Origin: Streptomyces lacrimifluminis
Lineage (GTDB): Bacteria; Actinomycetota; Actinomycetes; Streptomycetales; Streptomycetaceae
DNA: 64,000 bases
NCBI RefSeq assembly: GCF_014646095.1
Contig: NZ_BMMU01000002.1
Coordinates: 310,001-374,000, forward strand
Direction of reading: 5' to 3'
The notes beneath the pieces are model-generated. The model did not search any database, was not told the origin of the DNA, and was given only the letters and a program-made list of their open reading frames with translations. Of this stretch, positions 42,000 to 51,608 are shown one piece after another. The position numbers and the translations under genes were made by a program. How positions within the stretch are numbered: position 1 is the stretch's first letter; each line of letters starts with the position of its first letter.

Positions 42000-43025
42000 G
42001 TGGCTGACACCGACACCGACCCGCTGCGGCTTCCCGACATGCCGCTGCACGATCCGTTCGTCGTCGCCGACGAGAAAACCCGCACCTACCACCTCTACAC
42101 GTCCAACGACCCTTCCGTATCGGGTGTGGACGGCACCGGCACGATGGTCTACCGCAGTCACGACCTGTGCGACTGGACGCGTCCCGTGGTGGTCTTCCTG
42201 GCTGCCGAGCAGAAGGAGATCTGGGCGACCGACGGCGGCTGGGCGCCGGAGGTGCACGAATGGGACGGCAGGTACTACCTGTTCACCACCCTGCACAACC
42301 AGGACAGGCCGCTCCCGGTGCCGCCGTCCAACCAGTGGGGTACGCCGTTCCAGATCCCGGCCTACATGCGCGGGACGATCACCGCCGTCTCCTCCTCGCT
42401 GCTGGGCCCGTTCACCGTCGTCGACCCCGCACGCCCCACCCCGCCCGAGAACCTCATGACGCTGGACGGCACGCTCCACGTCGACCCGTCCGGGCAGCCG
42501 TGGATGGTGTACGCGCACGAGTGGCTGCAGACCATCGACGGCACCATGGAGGCGATCCGGCTGGCCCCGGACCTGTCCCGGACGATCGGGGATCCGGTCT
42601 TCCTGTTCAAGGCCTCGGACGCCTCCTGGCTCACCGAGGAGATCCCCGCCGGCCTGCCGAACCAGCTCCCGCCCTACATCACCGACGGGCCTCAGCTCCA
42701 CCGTACCCCTGACGGGTCACTGCTCATGCTGTGGTCGACGTACGAGAAGAACGCCGTCGGCCGGGACGGGAACATCAGCGGCGGCTATGTGCAGACGTAC
42801 GCCACCTCGGAGTCCGGCGCCATCACCGGACCCTGGCGGCAGCACCGGCCGTTGGTCCGCGACGACAGCGGTCACGGCATGCTCTTCCACACGTTCGACG
42901 GCCGGCTGATGATGATTCTCCACCGCCCCTTCGAGGACGCGCGGGGCAAGCTGTACGAGATGGAGTTCGCCGGTGATGAGCTGCGGGTGCTCCGCCGACG
43001 CGCCGACCTCGACGGCGGCGGCTGA
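42000..43025 (+). CDS. Cytoplasmic GH43-like glycosidase
   Basis: A 341-residue five-blade propeller without signal peptide. It opens with LPDMPLHDPFVVADEKTRTY, where the DPF Asp matches the GH43 base. DGGWAPEVHEWDGRYYLFTT carries the second-blade acidic residues, LMTLDGTLHVDPSGQPWMVY a third, and SGHGMLFHTFDGRLMMILHR a late conserved His. GTG 42000 gives the first conserved residues. Being intracellular, it should act on imported oligosaccharides, in contrast to the two secreted GH43 proteins at 14-21 kb. No sugar-import genes adjoin it; an ABC exporter diverges upstream. A strong terminator shared with the tRNA follows. Confidence 0.82.
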   Translation: MADTDTDPLRLPDMPLHDPFVVADEKTRTYHLYTSNDPSVSGVDGTGTMVYRSHDLCDWTRPVVVFLAAEQKEIWATDGGWAPEVHEWDGRYYLFTTLHNQDRPLPVPPSNQWGTPFQIPAYMRGTITAVSSSLLGPFTVVDPARPTPPENLMTLDGTLHVDPSGQPWMVYAHEWLQTIDGTMEAIRLAPDLSRTIGDPVFLFKASDASWLTEEIPAGLPNQLPPYITDGPQLHRTPDGSLLMLWSTYEKNAVGRDGNISGGYVQTYATSESGAITGPWRQHRPLVRDDSGHGMLFHTFDGRLMMILHRPFEDARGKLYEMEFAGDELRVLRRRADLDGGG

Positions 43026-43042
43026 CGCCGCTGTGCGAAAAC

Positions 43043-43084
43043 GCCGGAGGCCGTTCTCCCATTGCTGGAAGAACGGCCTCCGGC
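43043..43084. terminator. Bidirectional terminator (GH43-like gene / tRNA-Pro)
   Basis: Perfect 15-bp stem (GCCGGAGGCCGTTCT and its complement) with a 12-nt loop, 18 nt after the GH43-like stop and 17 nt past the tRNA 3' end. Confidence 0.85.
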
Positions 43085-43100
43085 CTCCGACTTCGTAAAG

Positions 43101-43174
<74 letters not shown>

Positions 43175-43311
43175 ATGCTGTCTGACCTGGGGTTTCCCCT
43201 GGCCGAACACGCATGGAAACAATACCGCACTCGGGTCGATGGTCGCGCACCTCTTTATTCGCACCTCCACCCCTTGACCTCAAGTTTGGTCGAGGTCGCA
43301 CGATCGTCTGT

Positions 43312-44025
43312 ATGACAGCCACGACACACGACACAGTCGCCCACTCCCGCTCCCACGCCGAGCTGACCGGGCTCATGGGGCTGATGACCGGCGACGAGAA
43401 GCACGGGCCGGCCGCGACCTCCACGCTGGACGTGCTCTGGGTCCTCTACGACCGGGTCCTACGGGTCGGCCCGGACCGGATGACGGACCCCGAACGCGAC
43501 CGTTTCCTGCTGTCCAAGGGGCACGGGCCCATGGCCTACTACGCGGTACTCGCCGCCAAGGGCTTCCTGCCCGTGGACTGGCTGCCGGGCTTCGGCTCGT
43601 TCGACTCACCGCTGGGCCACCACCCCGACCGCGTGCTGGTGCCGGGGGCCGAGATCGGCAGCGGTTCGCTCGGACACGGTCTGCCGATCGCCGTCGGTAC
43701 GGCGCTGGGGCTGCGCGCCCAGGGGCTCGACGGGCCCACGGTGTGGGTGCTGATCGGCGACGCCGAACTGGACGAGGGCAGCAACCACGAGGCGATCGCC
43801 TTCGCCGGTCCCGCCGGCCTCGAACGCCTGCACACCGTCGTCGTCGACAACTCGTCCGCGCGCCATGCCCGGCCCGGCGGCATCGCCGCCCGCTTCGAGG
43901 CCGCGGGCTGGTCCACGGCAACCGTCGACGGCCGTGACCAGCAGGCCCTGTACACCGCGTTCACCGCGCCCCATCCCGGCCGCCCGCACGCCGTCGTGGC
44001 GCGGGTCGAACCGAAGTCCGGCTGA
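43312..44025 (+). CDS. Transketolase, N-terminal (thiamine-diphosphate-binding) subunit
   Basis: A 237-residue subunit of a split transketolase-type enzyme. FLLSKGHGPMAYYAVLAAKG, HPDRVLVPGAEIGSGSLGHG and the ThDP/Mg motif GDAELDEGSNHEA followed by VVVDN are conserved (GDG is GDA here). It is somewhat shorter than typical N-subunits of about 270 residues. ATG 43312 starts the conserved helix. The C-terminal subunit begins 83 nt after its stop. Split transketolases serve pentose metabolism or the supply of sugar building blocks; which applies here cannot be told from the neighbours. Confidence 0.87.
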   Translation: MTATTHDTVAHSRSHAELTGLMGLMTGDEKHGPAATSTLDVLWVLYDRVLRVGPDRMTDPERDRFLLSKGHGPMAYYAVLAAKGFLPVDWLPGFGSFDSPLGHHPDRVLVPGAEIGSGSLGHGLPIAVGTALGLRAQGLDGPTVWVLIGDAELDEGSNHEAIAFAGPAGLERLHTVVVDNSSARHARPGGIAARFEAAGWSTATVDGRDQQALYTAFTAPHPGRPHAVVARVEPKSG

Positions 44026-44108
44026 TCCGGCACGCCCGACCTGCGCGACCCATGACACCGACCCACCGCACCGAGCCATCTCACCGACCCGAAGGGATCC
44101 ACTCCCCC

Positions 44109-45005
44109 ATGGACACCATGCGTGACCGCTTCGCTCCCGTCCTGACCAGGCTGCTCGACGAGGACCCACGCGTCGCCGTCGTCCTCGCCGAGATCGGCGC
44201 GGACGCGTTCGCTCGGGCACAGGCCCGGCATCCCGACCGGGTGATCAACGTGGGCATCCGTGAGCAGCTCCTCGTCGGCGCGGGCGCCGGCCTGGCGCTC
44301 ACCGGTATGCGCCCCGTCGTGCACACGTTCGCGAGCTTCCTCGTGGAGCGCCCCTTCGAGCAGGTGAAGCTCGACCTCGGCCACCAGGACGTCGGCGCCG
44401 TGCTCGTGAGCGCCGCCGCCTCCTTCGACTGGCCGGCGGGCGGCTACACGCACATGGCACCCGGTGACGTGGCCCTCCTCGACACCCTGGACGGCTGGAC
44501 CGTCCAGGTGCCGGGGCACCCCGACGAGGCCGAGACGCTGCTGCGGCACGCGGTCGCCGCGGGCGACGACAAGGTGTACGTACGGCTGTCCACGCAGTCC
44601 AACGCGGAAGGTCTCGCGGTCGACGGCGAACGGTTCCTCCGTGTCCGCGAGGGCCGCTCCGGTGTCGTGATCGCTGTCGGGCCGATGCTCGACACGGTGC
44701 TCACCGCCACCGAAGGGCTCGATGCCACCGTCCTGTACGCGACGACGGTGCGGCCCTTCGACTCGACAGCGCTGCGCCGGGCCACAGAGGTGGCGGGCAC
44801 CGATGTCGTCCTCGTCGAGCCCTACCTCGCGGGCACGTCGACAGCCGTCGTGAACGACGCGCTCTCCGGCGTGCCCCACCGGGTGCTGGGCCTCGGCGTG
44901 GGCCGCCGCGAACTCCGCCGCTACGGGAACGTCGACGAGCACGTGGCCGCGCACGGGCTCGACGCCCGGACGCTCCGGGAGCGGATCCGGGGCTTCCTGG
45001 CCTGA
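44109..45005 (+). CDS. Transketolase, C-terminal (pyrimidine-binding) subunit
   Basis: The 298-residue partner of the preceding gene. RVINVGIREQLLVGAGAGLA holds the Glu that activates thiamine diphosphate, followed by GMRPVVHTFASFLVERPFEQ; the C-terminal transketolase fold runs from about residue 185 (FLRVREGRSGVVIAVGPML, TTVRPFDSTAL). ATG 44109 is chosen (GAAGGG about 12 nt upstream); ATG at 44052 or 44118 are alternatives. It ends 15 nt from the convergent YjbR-like gene. Confidence 0.87.
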   Translation: MDTMRDRFAPVLTRLLDEDPRVAVVLAEIGADAFARAQARHPDRVINVGIREQLLVGAGAGLALTGMRPVVHTFASFLVERPFEQVKLDLGHQDVGAVLVSAAASFDWPAGGYTHMAPGDVALLDTLDGWTVQVPGHPDEAETLLRHAVAAGDDKVYVRLSTQSNAEGLAVDGERFLRVREGRSGVVIAVGPMLDTVLTATEGLDATVLYATTVRPFDSTALRRATEVAGTDVVLVEPYLAGTSTAVVNDALSGVPHRVLGLGVGRRELRRYGNVDEHVAAHGLDARTLRERIRGFLA

Positions 45006-45020
45006 GCTCGCCGCCCGGGT

Positions 45021-45380
45021 TCAGTCGGCGTCCGGCGCCCCCAGCTCCGGGTGGGCGTCCAGCAGTCGGGTCGGGGCCGCCTGGCGCCAGGAGTCGGCGA
45101 GGATGTCACGCAGTTCCCCCTCGTCCTCCAGTGCGGCCAGGCGCACTCTGACCCAGGCGAAGCCCGCCTCGTGGTCGGCGATCCAGAACTTCTCGGGCTC
45201 GGCCAGGACCAGTTCGTCGCGTTCCTCCTTCGGGCAGCGCACGGCGATGGAGGTCTCGTTCTCGGGCAGCGTGGCGAACATCTTGCCCGCGACCCGGAAC
45301 GTGGGCATGCTCCAGGCGATCTTCTCCGTCGTGTCCGGCAGGGAGAGGGAGATACGGCGTACGTCTTCGGCTTCCGGCAT
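45021..45380 (-). CDS. MmcQ/YjbR-family protein
   Basis: A 119-residue protein with the double-wing CyaY-like fold. Conserved features: SLPDTTEKIAWSMPTFRVAG, KMFATLPENETSIAVRCPKE and HEAGFAWVRVRLAALEDEGE, ending with a short helix. Family members bind DNA or act as small accessory proteins; the function is unassigned. ATG 45380 starts the first conserved helix (MPEAEDVRRIS); the longer in-frame start adds ten non-conserved residues. Confidence 0.85.
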   Translation of the reverse strand: MPEAEDVRRISLSLPDTTEKIAWSMPTFRVAGKMFATLPENETSIAVRCPKEERDELVLAEPEKFWIADHEAGFAWVRVRLAALEDEGELRDILADSWRQAAPTRLLDAHPELGAPDAD

Positions 45381-45464
45381 GCGACGCACCGTAGCCAATG
45401 CCACTGACAATCACCCGCGGCCATCCGGCGGGAGTGCTCGCTCCCCCGCGCCAGGAGGCACCCC

Positions 45465-46367
45465 CTACGCCTGCGCCGCGGTGCCGAGCGCCTCCAGCAC
45501 CGGGCGGATCAGCGGGTGTTCCTCCGCTCCCCGGCGTACGGCCGCGAAGACCCTCCGGGTGGGCGCCACGCCGTCGACCGGCCGCACGACCACCCCCGTC
45601 AGCTCCATTCCGCGCAGCGCCGAACGCGGTACGAGGGCCACGCCGGCGTCGGCCGACGCGAGGGCCACGACCGCGCGGAAGTCGTCGGAGGAGTGTTCGA
45701 GGCGGGGCCGGAAACCGGCGTTCTCGCAGGCCAGGACAACCACCTCATGGCAGGGGTTGCCGGGGTAGGGCCCGATCCACGCATCCTTCGCCAGCTCGGC
45801 GAGCGGCACCTCGTGGGCGTCGGCGAGACGGTGGGCGACCGGAACGACCGCGTCGAAGGGCTCGGCGTAGAGGGGGACGTGGGTGAGGCGGGGGTCGTCG
45901 GCGGGCGGCGCTCCCCGGTACTCGACGGCCACCGCGACGTCGACCTGCCGGTCGAGCACCATCGGCAGGCTGGCGTCACCCTCGGCGTCCTGGACGCGGA
46001 CCCGGATACCGGGGGCGGTCTCGGCGAGGCGGGCCAGGGCGGGGGCGACGACCAGGGCGATCCCGGTCGCGAAGGCGGCGACGGTGACCGTGCCCGCGGC
46101 GCCCGAGTCGTACGCGGCCAACTCGGCCTCGGCCCGTTCCAGTTGGGCGAGGACCAGGTTGGTGTGCGCGAGCAGGATCTCGCCGGCCGGGGTCAGCCGT
46201 ACCCCCTTGGCGCCGCGCTCCACGAGCCGGTGGCCGGTCTCCTGCTCCAGGGCCGTGAGCTGCTGGGAGACGGCCGAGGGGGTGAGGTACAGCGCGGCGG
46301 CAGCCGCCGTCACCGTGCGGTGGTCGGCCACCGCACGCAGGATGTGGAGCCGCCGCGCTTCGATCAT
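45465..46367 (-). CDS. LysR-family transcriptional regulator
   Basis: A 300-residue regulator. The N-terminal winged helix RLHILRAVADHRTVTAAAAA with LTPSAVSQQLTALEQETG is diagnostic; a linker helix and a two-lobe effector domain follow (VTVAAFATGIALVVAPALAR onward). It lies 58 nt downstream of kbl on the same strand, so it may be read through from tdh-kbl or expressed on its own. The effector is unknown; control of threonine catabolism is a guess from position. Confidence 0.9.
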   Translation of the reverse strand: MIEARRLHILRAVADHRTVTAAAAALYLTPSAVSQQLTALEQETGHRLVERGAKGVRLTPAGEILLAHTNLVLAQLERAEAELAAYDSGAAGTVTVAAFATGIALVVAPALARLAETAPGIRVRVQDAEGDASLPMVLDRQVDVAVAVEYRGAPPADDPRLTHVPLYAEPFDAVVPVAHRLADAHEVPLAELAKDAWIGPYPGNPCHEVVVLACENAGFRPRLEHSSDDFRAVVALASADAGVALVPRSALRGMELTGVVVRPVDGVAPTRRVFAAVRRGAEEHPLIRPVLEALGTAAQA

Positions 46368-46425
46368 GCGATCGATTATCCAGTACGTCCGGTACGTCCG
46401 GACCGCTGTGCCCGGAACGGCCCGG

Positions 46426-47625
46426 TCAGCCCGCCAGCTCCGCCCGGGCCGCGACGAAGGCGTCGACCGCGCGGTTCACGTCCTCGGTGGAGTGCGCCGC
46501 CGACAGCTGGACGCGGATCCGGGCCCGGCCCTGCGGGACGACCGGATACGAGAAGCCGATCACGTACACACCGCGCTCCAGCAGCAGCTCCGCCAGCCGG
46601 CCGGCCTTCGTGGCGTCACCGATCATCACGGGTGCGATGGCGTGGTCGCCGGAGAGGATGTCGAAACCCTCCTCGGTCATCCGGCGGCGGAACAGGGCGG
46701 TGTTCTCGGCGAGCCGCGTCCGCAGGTCGTCCGCCGACTCCAGCAGGTCGAGCACCTTGAGCGAGGCGGCGGCGATCACCGGGGCAAGCGTGTTCGAGAA
46801 CAGATACGGCCGTGAGCGCTGCCGGAGCAGCGCGACGATCTCGGCGCGTGCGGCCACGTAGCCCCCGGACGCACCGCCCAGCGCCTTGCCCAGCGTGCCG
46901 GTGACGATGTCCACGCGGTCCATGACGCCGTGCAGTTCGGGGGTGCCCCGGCCGCCGGGGCCGACGAAACCGACGGCGTGCGAGTCGTCGACCATGACCA
47001 TGGCGTCGTGGCGGTCGGCGAGGTCGCAGATCTCGCGCAGCGGGGCCACGTAGCCGTCCATGGAGAACACGCCGTCGGTGACGATCAGCTTCCGGCGTGC
47101 GCCACCCTCCGTGGCCTCCTTCAGCTGGCGTTCCAGGTCGGCCATGTCACGGTTGGCGTACCGGAAGCGGCGGGCCTTGGACAGGCGGATGCCGTCGATG
47201 ATCGAGGCGTGGTTGAGGGCGTCGGAGATCACCGCGTCCTCGGCGTCTAGGAGGGTCTCGAAGACACCGCCGTTGGCGTCGAAGCAGGAGGAGTAGAGGA
47301 TCGTGTCCTCCTGCCCGAGGAACGCCGACAGCCGGGCCTCCAACTCCTTGTGCACCTCCTGCGTACCGCAGATGAACCGCACGGAGGCCATGCCGTACCC
47401 CCAGCGGTCGAGTGCCTCGTGGGCGGCGGCCACGACCTCGGGGTGGTCGGCGAGGCCGAGGTAGTTGTTGGCGCAGAAGTTGAGGACCTCGCCGGGGCGC
47501 CCGCCCGCGGTGACGGCGACGGTCGCGGACTGCGGGGTGCCGATGACGCGCTCGGGCTTGTGCAGCCCGGCGGCGCGGATCTCGTCGAGGGTGGCGCGCA
47601 GGTCGTCGCGCACGGAGTCGAACAT
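46426..47625 (-). CDS. kbl: Glycine C-acetyltransferase (2-amino-3-ketobutyrate CoA ligase)
   Basis: PLP enzyme that splits 2-amino-3-ketobutyrate with CoA into glycine and acetyl-CoA, the second step of threonine breakdown. 399 residues, normal length. Alpha-oxoamine synthase landmarks are clear: [29 protein letters not shown], the cofactor-stacking region [30 protein letters not shown], and the Schiff-base Lys in [14 protein letters not shown]. Start ATG 47625. It lies 32 nt downstream of tdh; the two are a standard operon. Confidence 0.96.
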   Translation of the reverse strand: MFDSVRDDLRATLDEIRAAGLHKPERVIGTPQSATVAVTAGGRPGEVLNFCANNYLGLADHPEVVAAAHEALDRWGYGMASVRFICGTQEVHKELEARLSAFLGQEDTILYSSCFDANGGVFETLLDAEDAVISDALNHASIIDGIRLSKARRFRYANRDMADLERQLKEATEGGARRKLIVTDGVFSMDGYVAPLREICDLADRHDAMVMVDDSHAVGFVGPGGRGTPELHGVMDRVDIVTGTLGKALGGASGGYVAARAEIVALLRQRSRPYLFSNTLAPVIAAASLKVLDLLESADDLRTRLAENTALFRRRMTEEGFDILSGDHAIAPVMIGDATKAGRLAELLLERGVYVIGFSYPVVPQGRARIRVQLSAAHSTEDVNRAVDAFVAARAELAG

Positions 47626-47657
47626 GGAGAAGCTCCTGGGGAAGGGGGACGAGGGAG

Positions 47658-48686
47658 TTACGTGTTCCAGTCGAGGATGACCTTGCCGCCCCGGCCGCTC
47701 GCCGCGTCCGCGAACGCGGCCTCGTGGTCGCGGTGGTCGTAGCGGCCGGTGATGACCGGGGAGAGGTCGAGGCCGCCCTCCAGCAGCACCGACATCGCGT
47801 ACCAGGTCTCGAACATCTCACGGCCGTAGATCCCCTTGATGGTGATCATCGAAGTGACGATCCGGGACCAGTCGACCGGGAACTCCTCGGCCGGCAGGCC
47901 GAGCATGGCGATGCGTCCGCCGTGCGTCATGTTGGCGATCATGTCCCGCAACGCCTCGGGGCGGCCGGACATCTCCAGGCCGATGTCGAAGCCCTCGCGC
48001 AGACCCAGGGTGCGCTGGCCGTCGGCGATGGTCGCGCCGGAGACGTTCAGCGCCAGACTCGCGCCGATCTTGCGCGCCAGTTCGAGCCGTTCCTCGCTGA
48101 CGTCGGTGACGACGACGTTCCGCGCCCCCGCGTGCCGGGCCACGGCCGCCGCCATCAGCCCGATCGGGCCGGCTCCCGTGATCAGGACGTCCTCGCCCAC
48201 CAGGGGGAAGGACAGCGCGGTGTGCACGGCGTTGCCGAACGGGTCGAAGATCGCCGCCACGTCGAGGTCGACGGGCACCCGGTGCACCCAGACGTTGGCG
48301 GCGGGCAGTGCCACGTACTCCGCGAAGGCACCGTCCCGCCCGACGCCGAGCCCCACCGTGGCCCGGCACAGGTGGCGGCGCCCGGCGAGGCAGTTGCGGC
48401 ACCGGCCGCACACCAGATGCCCCTCGCCGCTGACCCGGTCGCCGACAGCGATGTCGGTGACATCGCGCCCGGTCCCGACGACCTCACCGACGAACTCGTG
48501 CCCGACCACCAGCGGCGTACGGATCGCCTGCCGCGCCCAGCCGTCCCAGGCCCGGATGTGCAGGTCCGTGCCGCAGATCCCGGTCCGGAGCACCTTGATC
48601 AGTACGTCACCGTGGCCGACCACCGGTTCCGGTACGTCCGCGAGCCACAGCCCGGGCTCCGCCTTCTTCTTGACCAGTGCCTTCAC
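47658..48686 (-). CDS. tdh: L-threonine 3-dehydrogenase
   Basis: Zinc- and NAD-dependent oxidation of L-threonine to 2-amino-3-ketobutyrate, the substrate of the downstream kbl product. 342 residues. The catalytic zinc site is in [16 protein letters not shown] and [10 protein letters not shown]; the structural zinc cysteines are in [15 protein letters not shown]; the NAD motif is [22 protein letters not shown] 48686 follows AGGAG by 7 nt; the ATG upstream in frame adds non-conserved residues. Confidence 0.95.
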   Translation of the reverse strand: MKALVKKKAEPGLWLADVPEPVVGHGDVLIKVLRTGICGTDLHIRAWDGWARQAIRTPLVVGHEFVGEVVGTGRDVTDIAVGDRVSGEGHLVCGRCRNCLAGRRHLCRATVGLGVGRDGAFAEYVALPAANVWVHRVPVDLDVAAIFDPFGNAVHTALSFPLVGEDVLITGAGPIGLMAAAVARHAGARNVVVTDVSEERLELARKIGASLALNVSGATIADGQRTLGLREGFDIGLEMSGRPEALRDMIANMTHGGRIAMLGLPAEEFPVDWSRIVTSMITIKGIYGREMFETWYAMSVLLEGGLDLSPVITGRYDHRDHEAAFADAASGRGGKVILDWNT

Positions 48687-49077
48687 CGCAACGCTCCTGT
48701 GGGTAGGCCCCGGGCAGGGCACGCCGAAGGAGCCCGTGGCGGGGAGAATGGTGACGTCGACGGCAGGACCGACGAGAACGCGAACCCTGCGAACACGGGA
48801 ACGCGAGTCGAAATCTGCCGTACCGCGGCTCCCCGGTCCATCGAGGTTTTCTTAAGCGCCGCCGCAGCTTTCCTTCACGCGTCCGCGGCACGTCGGGCGG
48901 TCGTGCGAAGGAACGGCGTCTGGCATATCCCCATTGGCCGGAAGAGCGACAACAGCCGCACACCGGTTGATCCGACCGGAACGATCAGCCGTATCCCTTC
49001 TGGGAAACCGCGCGAACCGACAGCGGAACACCGACAGCCGCGCCCCGCCGGGGGCCGTAAGGAGCCAGGAACCCGTC
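48687..49077. other. Divergent promoter region of tdh-kbl and the DUF2264 gene
   Basis: 390 bp without a gene. GAACGCGA occurs twice about 26 bp apart near 48775-48810, and TGATC-N10-GATCA is an inverted pair near 48967-48986; either could be a regulator site. No riboswitch or RNA recognised. Confidence 0.4.
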
Positions 49078-50964
49078 ATGCCCGCACCGCACTTGGCGCT
49101 TCCGCCCAACGACCGGGTCCTGTCTCTGTTCACCGGCTGGACCCGGGCGCACTGGGAGGCACTCGCAGACCGGCAGTTGGAGGCGCTGGTCCCCTATGCG
49201 ACGCCGGGGCTCGCGCAGTACCGGCTGCCGGGCCGGAACTCCTCGGCGGGCGTGGTGGCGGACGGACTCGAGGGTTTCGCCCGGTCGTTCCTGCTGGCCT
49301 CCTTCCGGATCGCGGGAGCATCGGGCGAGGTGGATCACCGTCTCGTCGAACGCTACGCGCGGGGTCTGACAGCGGGCACGGACCGTGACAGCGGCGAGGC
49401 CTGGCCCGAACTCACCGACTGTTCCCAGCCGATGACCGAGGCGGCCTCGATCGCCATCGGGCTGCACGAGACCCGCCCGTGGATCTGGGACCGGCTCGAC
49501 GTGGACGTGCAGGAGCGGATCGTCGACTGGCTGTGGGGTTTCGTGGGCCGCCGTACCCGGGACGACAGCGGACGGCTGTGCCAGGTGGTCACCGAGCAGT
49601 TCCTGGCCTCCGTCGGAGCGCCGCACCGCCAGGAGGACATCGACGGCGGCCTGGACCGGATCGACGACTGGTATGTCGGCGGCGGCTGGTACAGCGACGG
49701 CGACGGCCGTACGTTCGACTACCACGTCGGCTGGGCCCTGCACCTCTATCCGGTGCTGTGGGGCCGGATGGCGGGCGGCGAGGACGGCGGGCGCGGCCGG
49801 GTCCACCAGCACCGGCTGGCCCGGTTCCTCGCCTCCTACCCGCACTTCTTCGGGGCGGACGGCGCCCCCGTCCACCAGGGCCGCTCCCTGACGTATCGTT
49901 TCGCCGCGACCGCTCCCGTCTGGTTGGGCGCGCTGGCGGAATGCACTCCGCTGGCGCCGGGACTGACCCGGCGGCTTGCCTCGGGCGCGGTGGCGCACTT
50001 CGTGGAGCGCGGGGTGCCCGACGAGCGCGGGCTGCTCCCGCTGGGCTGGTACGGCACGTTCCTGCCGGTGACCCAGGCGCACTCGGGGCCCGGATCGCCG
50101 TACTGGTCGAGCATGGCCTTCCTGGGGTTGCTGCTGCCGCCGGAGCACGCGGTGTGGACCGCCCGCGAACGCCCGCTGCCCGTCGAGGAGTCGGACCAGT
50201 ACACGGCGTTGCCTGGGCCGGGCTGGCTGCTGCACGGCACCCGGCACGACGGCATCGTGCGTCTCGTCAACCACGGCAGCGACCACACCCCGATGGAAGG
50301 GCCCGCCGGCGACGATCCGCACTACGCCAAGTTCGCCTACTCGACGGCCACCGCACCGGAGGCGGGCGAGGTGGCCTGGCAGCGGAACGTGGACGGTCAC
50401 CTGGCGCTCCTCGCCCCCGACGGCACGGCGTCGCGTCGGCGCGGAATCCTTCCGCTGCACTGCTCGGGGCAGGTGGCCGCCTCCTGGCACGAAGCCGAAC
50501 TCCCCGGCGTGGAAGGGGAGTTCCGGGTCGAGTCGACGAGCGTGCTGCACGGCTCCTGGGAGATCCGCGTGCACCGTGTCCAAGTGCCCGCCGACGCCGC
50601 GGTCCGGGAGGGCGGCTACGCCGTGGCCGACACCGCCCTGCCCGAGGCGGAGCGGGGTGACGGCTGGGCCCTGACCCGTACCGGCTCGGGGCTGACCAGC
50701 GTGGTCGTCGCGCTGCACGGCTGGGACGAGGCCACGGGCGTGGCCCGCGAGGTCGACGCGAACGCCTTCGGCCCGCACTCGGCGACGCCGTATCTGCAGC
50801 GCGCCGCCGAATCGCCGGGCGCGAGCAGGCTGTTCGTGACCCTGGTCGCGCTGACCCGGGACGCCGTGCATCCGCAGGCCCTGCGCGAGGCGGTGTCGTG
50901 CGCGGTGACGGAGGAGGGCCGTGCCCTGATCATGTTCCCGGACGGCGAGACGGTCTCCGTATGA
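49078..50964 (+). CDS. DUF2264 family protein (GH154-like)
   Basis: A 628-residue cytoplasmic protein. The N-terminal part (1-370) is an alpha/alpha-barrel, with conserved stretches FARSFLLASFRIAG, RIDDWYVGGGWYSDGDGRTF, YHVGWALHLYPVLWGRMAGG and RGLLPLGWYGTFLPVTQAHS. The C-terminal 250 residues are beta-rich (PGWLLHGTRHDGIVRLVNHG). DUF2264 is the fold behind CAZy GH154, where some members are beta-glucuronidases; activity here is inferred. No signal peptide. ATG 49078 is preceded by AAGGAGCCAGGA. Divergent from tdh; a repeat-rich spacer follows the stop. Confidence 0.83.
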   Translation: MPAPHLALPPNDRVLSLFTGWTRAHWEALADRQLEALVPYATPGLAQYRLPGRNSSAGVVADGLEGFARSFLLASFRIAGASGEVDHRLVERYARGLTAGTDRDSGEAWPELTDCSQPMTEAASIAIGLHETRPWIWDRLDVDVQERIVDWLWGFVGRRTRDDSGRLCQVVTEQFLASVGAPHRQEDIDGGLDRIDDWYVGGGWYSDGDGRTFDYHVGWALHLYPVLWGRMAGGEDGGRGRVHQHRLARFLASYPHFFGADGAPVHQGRSLTYRFAATAPVWLGALAECTPLAPGLTRRLASGAVAHFVERGVPDERGLLPLGWYGTFLPVTQAHSGPGSPYWSSMAFLGLLLPPEHAVWTARERPLPVEESDQYTALPGPGWLLHGTRHDGIVRLVNHGSDHTPMEGPAGDDPHYAKFAYSTATAPEAGEVAWQRNVDGHLALLAPDGTASRRRGILPLHCSGQVAASWHEAELPGVEGEFRVESTSVLHGSWEIRVHRVQVPADAAVREGGYAVADTALPEAERGDGWALTRTGSGLTSVVVALHGWDEATGVAREVDANAFGPHSATPYLQRAAESPGASRLFVTLVALTRDAVHPQALREAVSCAVTEEGRALIMFPDGETVSV

Positions 50965-51010
50965 CGCTCTCTGACTCTCTGGCTCTCTGTATGACGCTCT
51001 CTGTATGACG
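50959..51010 (+). repeat. Short imperfect tandem repeats at the end of the DUF2264 gene
   Basis: GTATGACGCTCTCT occurs at 50959 and 50989, and CTCTGTATGACG recurs around 51000. The first copy contains the TGA stop. A small hairpin (GCCCCTC-AGA-GAGGGGC, 51016-51032) follows and overlaps the GAF gene stop. Confidence 0.7.
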
Positions 51011-51020
51011 AGGACGCCCC

Positions 51021-51608
51021 TCAGAGAGGGGCCTCCCCCGGCGCGAGCTGCCCTACCAGTTCCGCCGCCATCGCCTTGATGGTCTCCAGCCCCGCCCGCC
51101 CCCAGGGGCGCGGCTCGAAGTCGGCGACGCACACCGTGCCCAGCGCCATGCCCGCCCTGTCGATGAGCGGCGCCCCCAGGTAGGAGCGGATGCCGAACTC
51201 GTCGACGACCGGGTTGCCCGCGAACCGCGGATAGTCACGGACGTCCTCCAGGACGAGCGCCTTGCGCCGGACCACCACATGCGGGCAGAACCCGTGGTCG
51301 CGCGGCAGCCGACGGCCCACCAGCGGCTTCACCTCGTCGGAGTCGGCACCGGCGGCACGACCGGAGTCGGTGTCGGCACCGCCCGGGACATGGAGCCCGG
51401 CGAAGAACTGCCGCTCCTCGCCGACGAAGTTGACCATCGCGTACGGCGCGCGGACCAGTTCGGCGAGGCGGTCCGCGAAGGCGTCGAGGGCGGGCTCTGG
51501 CCGTTCCCCGAAGCCCAGTCCACGCAGTCGTCGGGTGCGGGCCGGGGCCTCGTCGTCCTCGGGAGTCAGCAGCAGACGACCTGCCGGGCGGGGCGGGTCG
51601 TAGCTCAT
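51021..51608 (-). CDS. GAF-domain protein of the conservon
   Basis: A 195-residue single GAF domain. It starts near LGFGERPEPALDAFADRLAE; the ligand pocket is formed by AMVNFVGEERQFFAGL, CPHVVVRRKALVLEDVRDYP and the final YLGAPLIDRAGMALGTVCV. No kinase, cyclase or HTH is attached, so it would act as a small-molecule sensor through a partner. The ATG overlaps the stop of the GTPase gene by 4 nt, making it the fifth gene of the conservon operon. The ligand is unknown. Confidence 0.88.
   Translation of the reverse strand: MSYDPPRPAGRLLLTPEDDEAPARTRRLRGLGFGERPEPALDAFADRLAELVRAPYAMVNFVGEERQFFAGLHVPGGADTDSGRAAGADSDEVKPLVGRRLPRDHGFCPHVVVRRKALVLEDVRDYPRFAGNPVVDEFGIRSYLGAPLIDRAGMALGTVCVADFEPRPWGRAGLETIKAMAAELVGQLAPGEAPL

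Noticed and set aside
44109..45005. The C-terminal transketolase subunit read as part of 1-deoxyxylulose-5-phosphate synthase
   Set aside because: The two-gene split and lengths match split transketolases; a full-length Dxs would be a single chain of over 600 residues.
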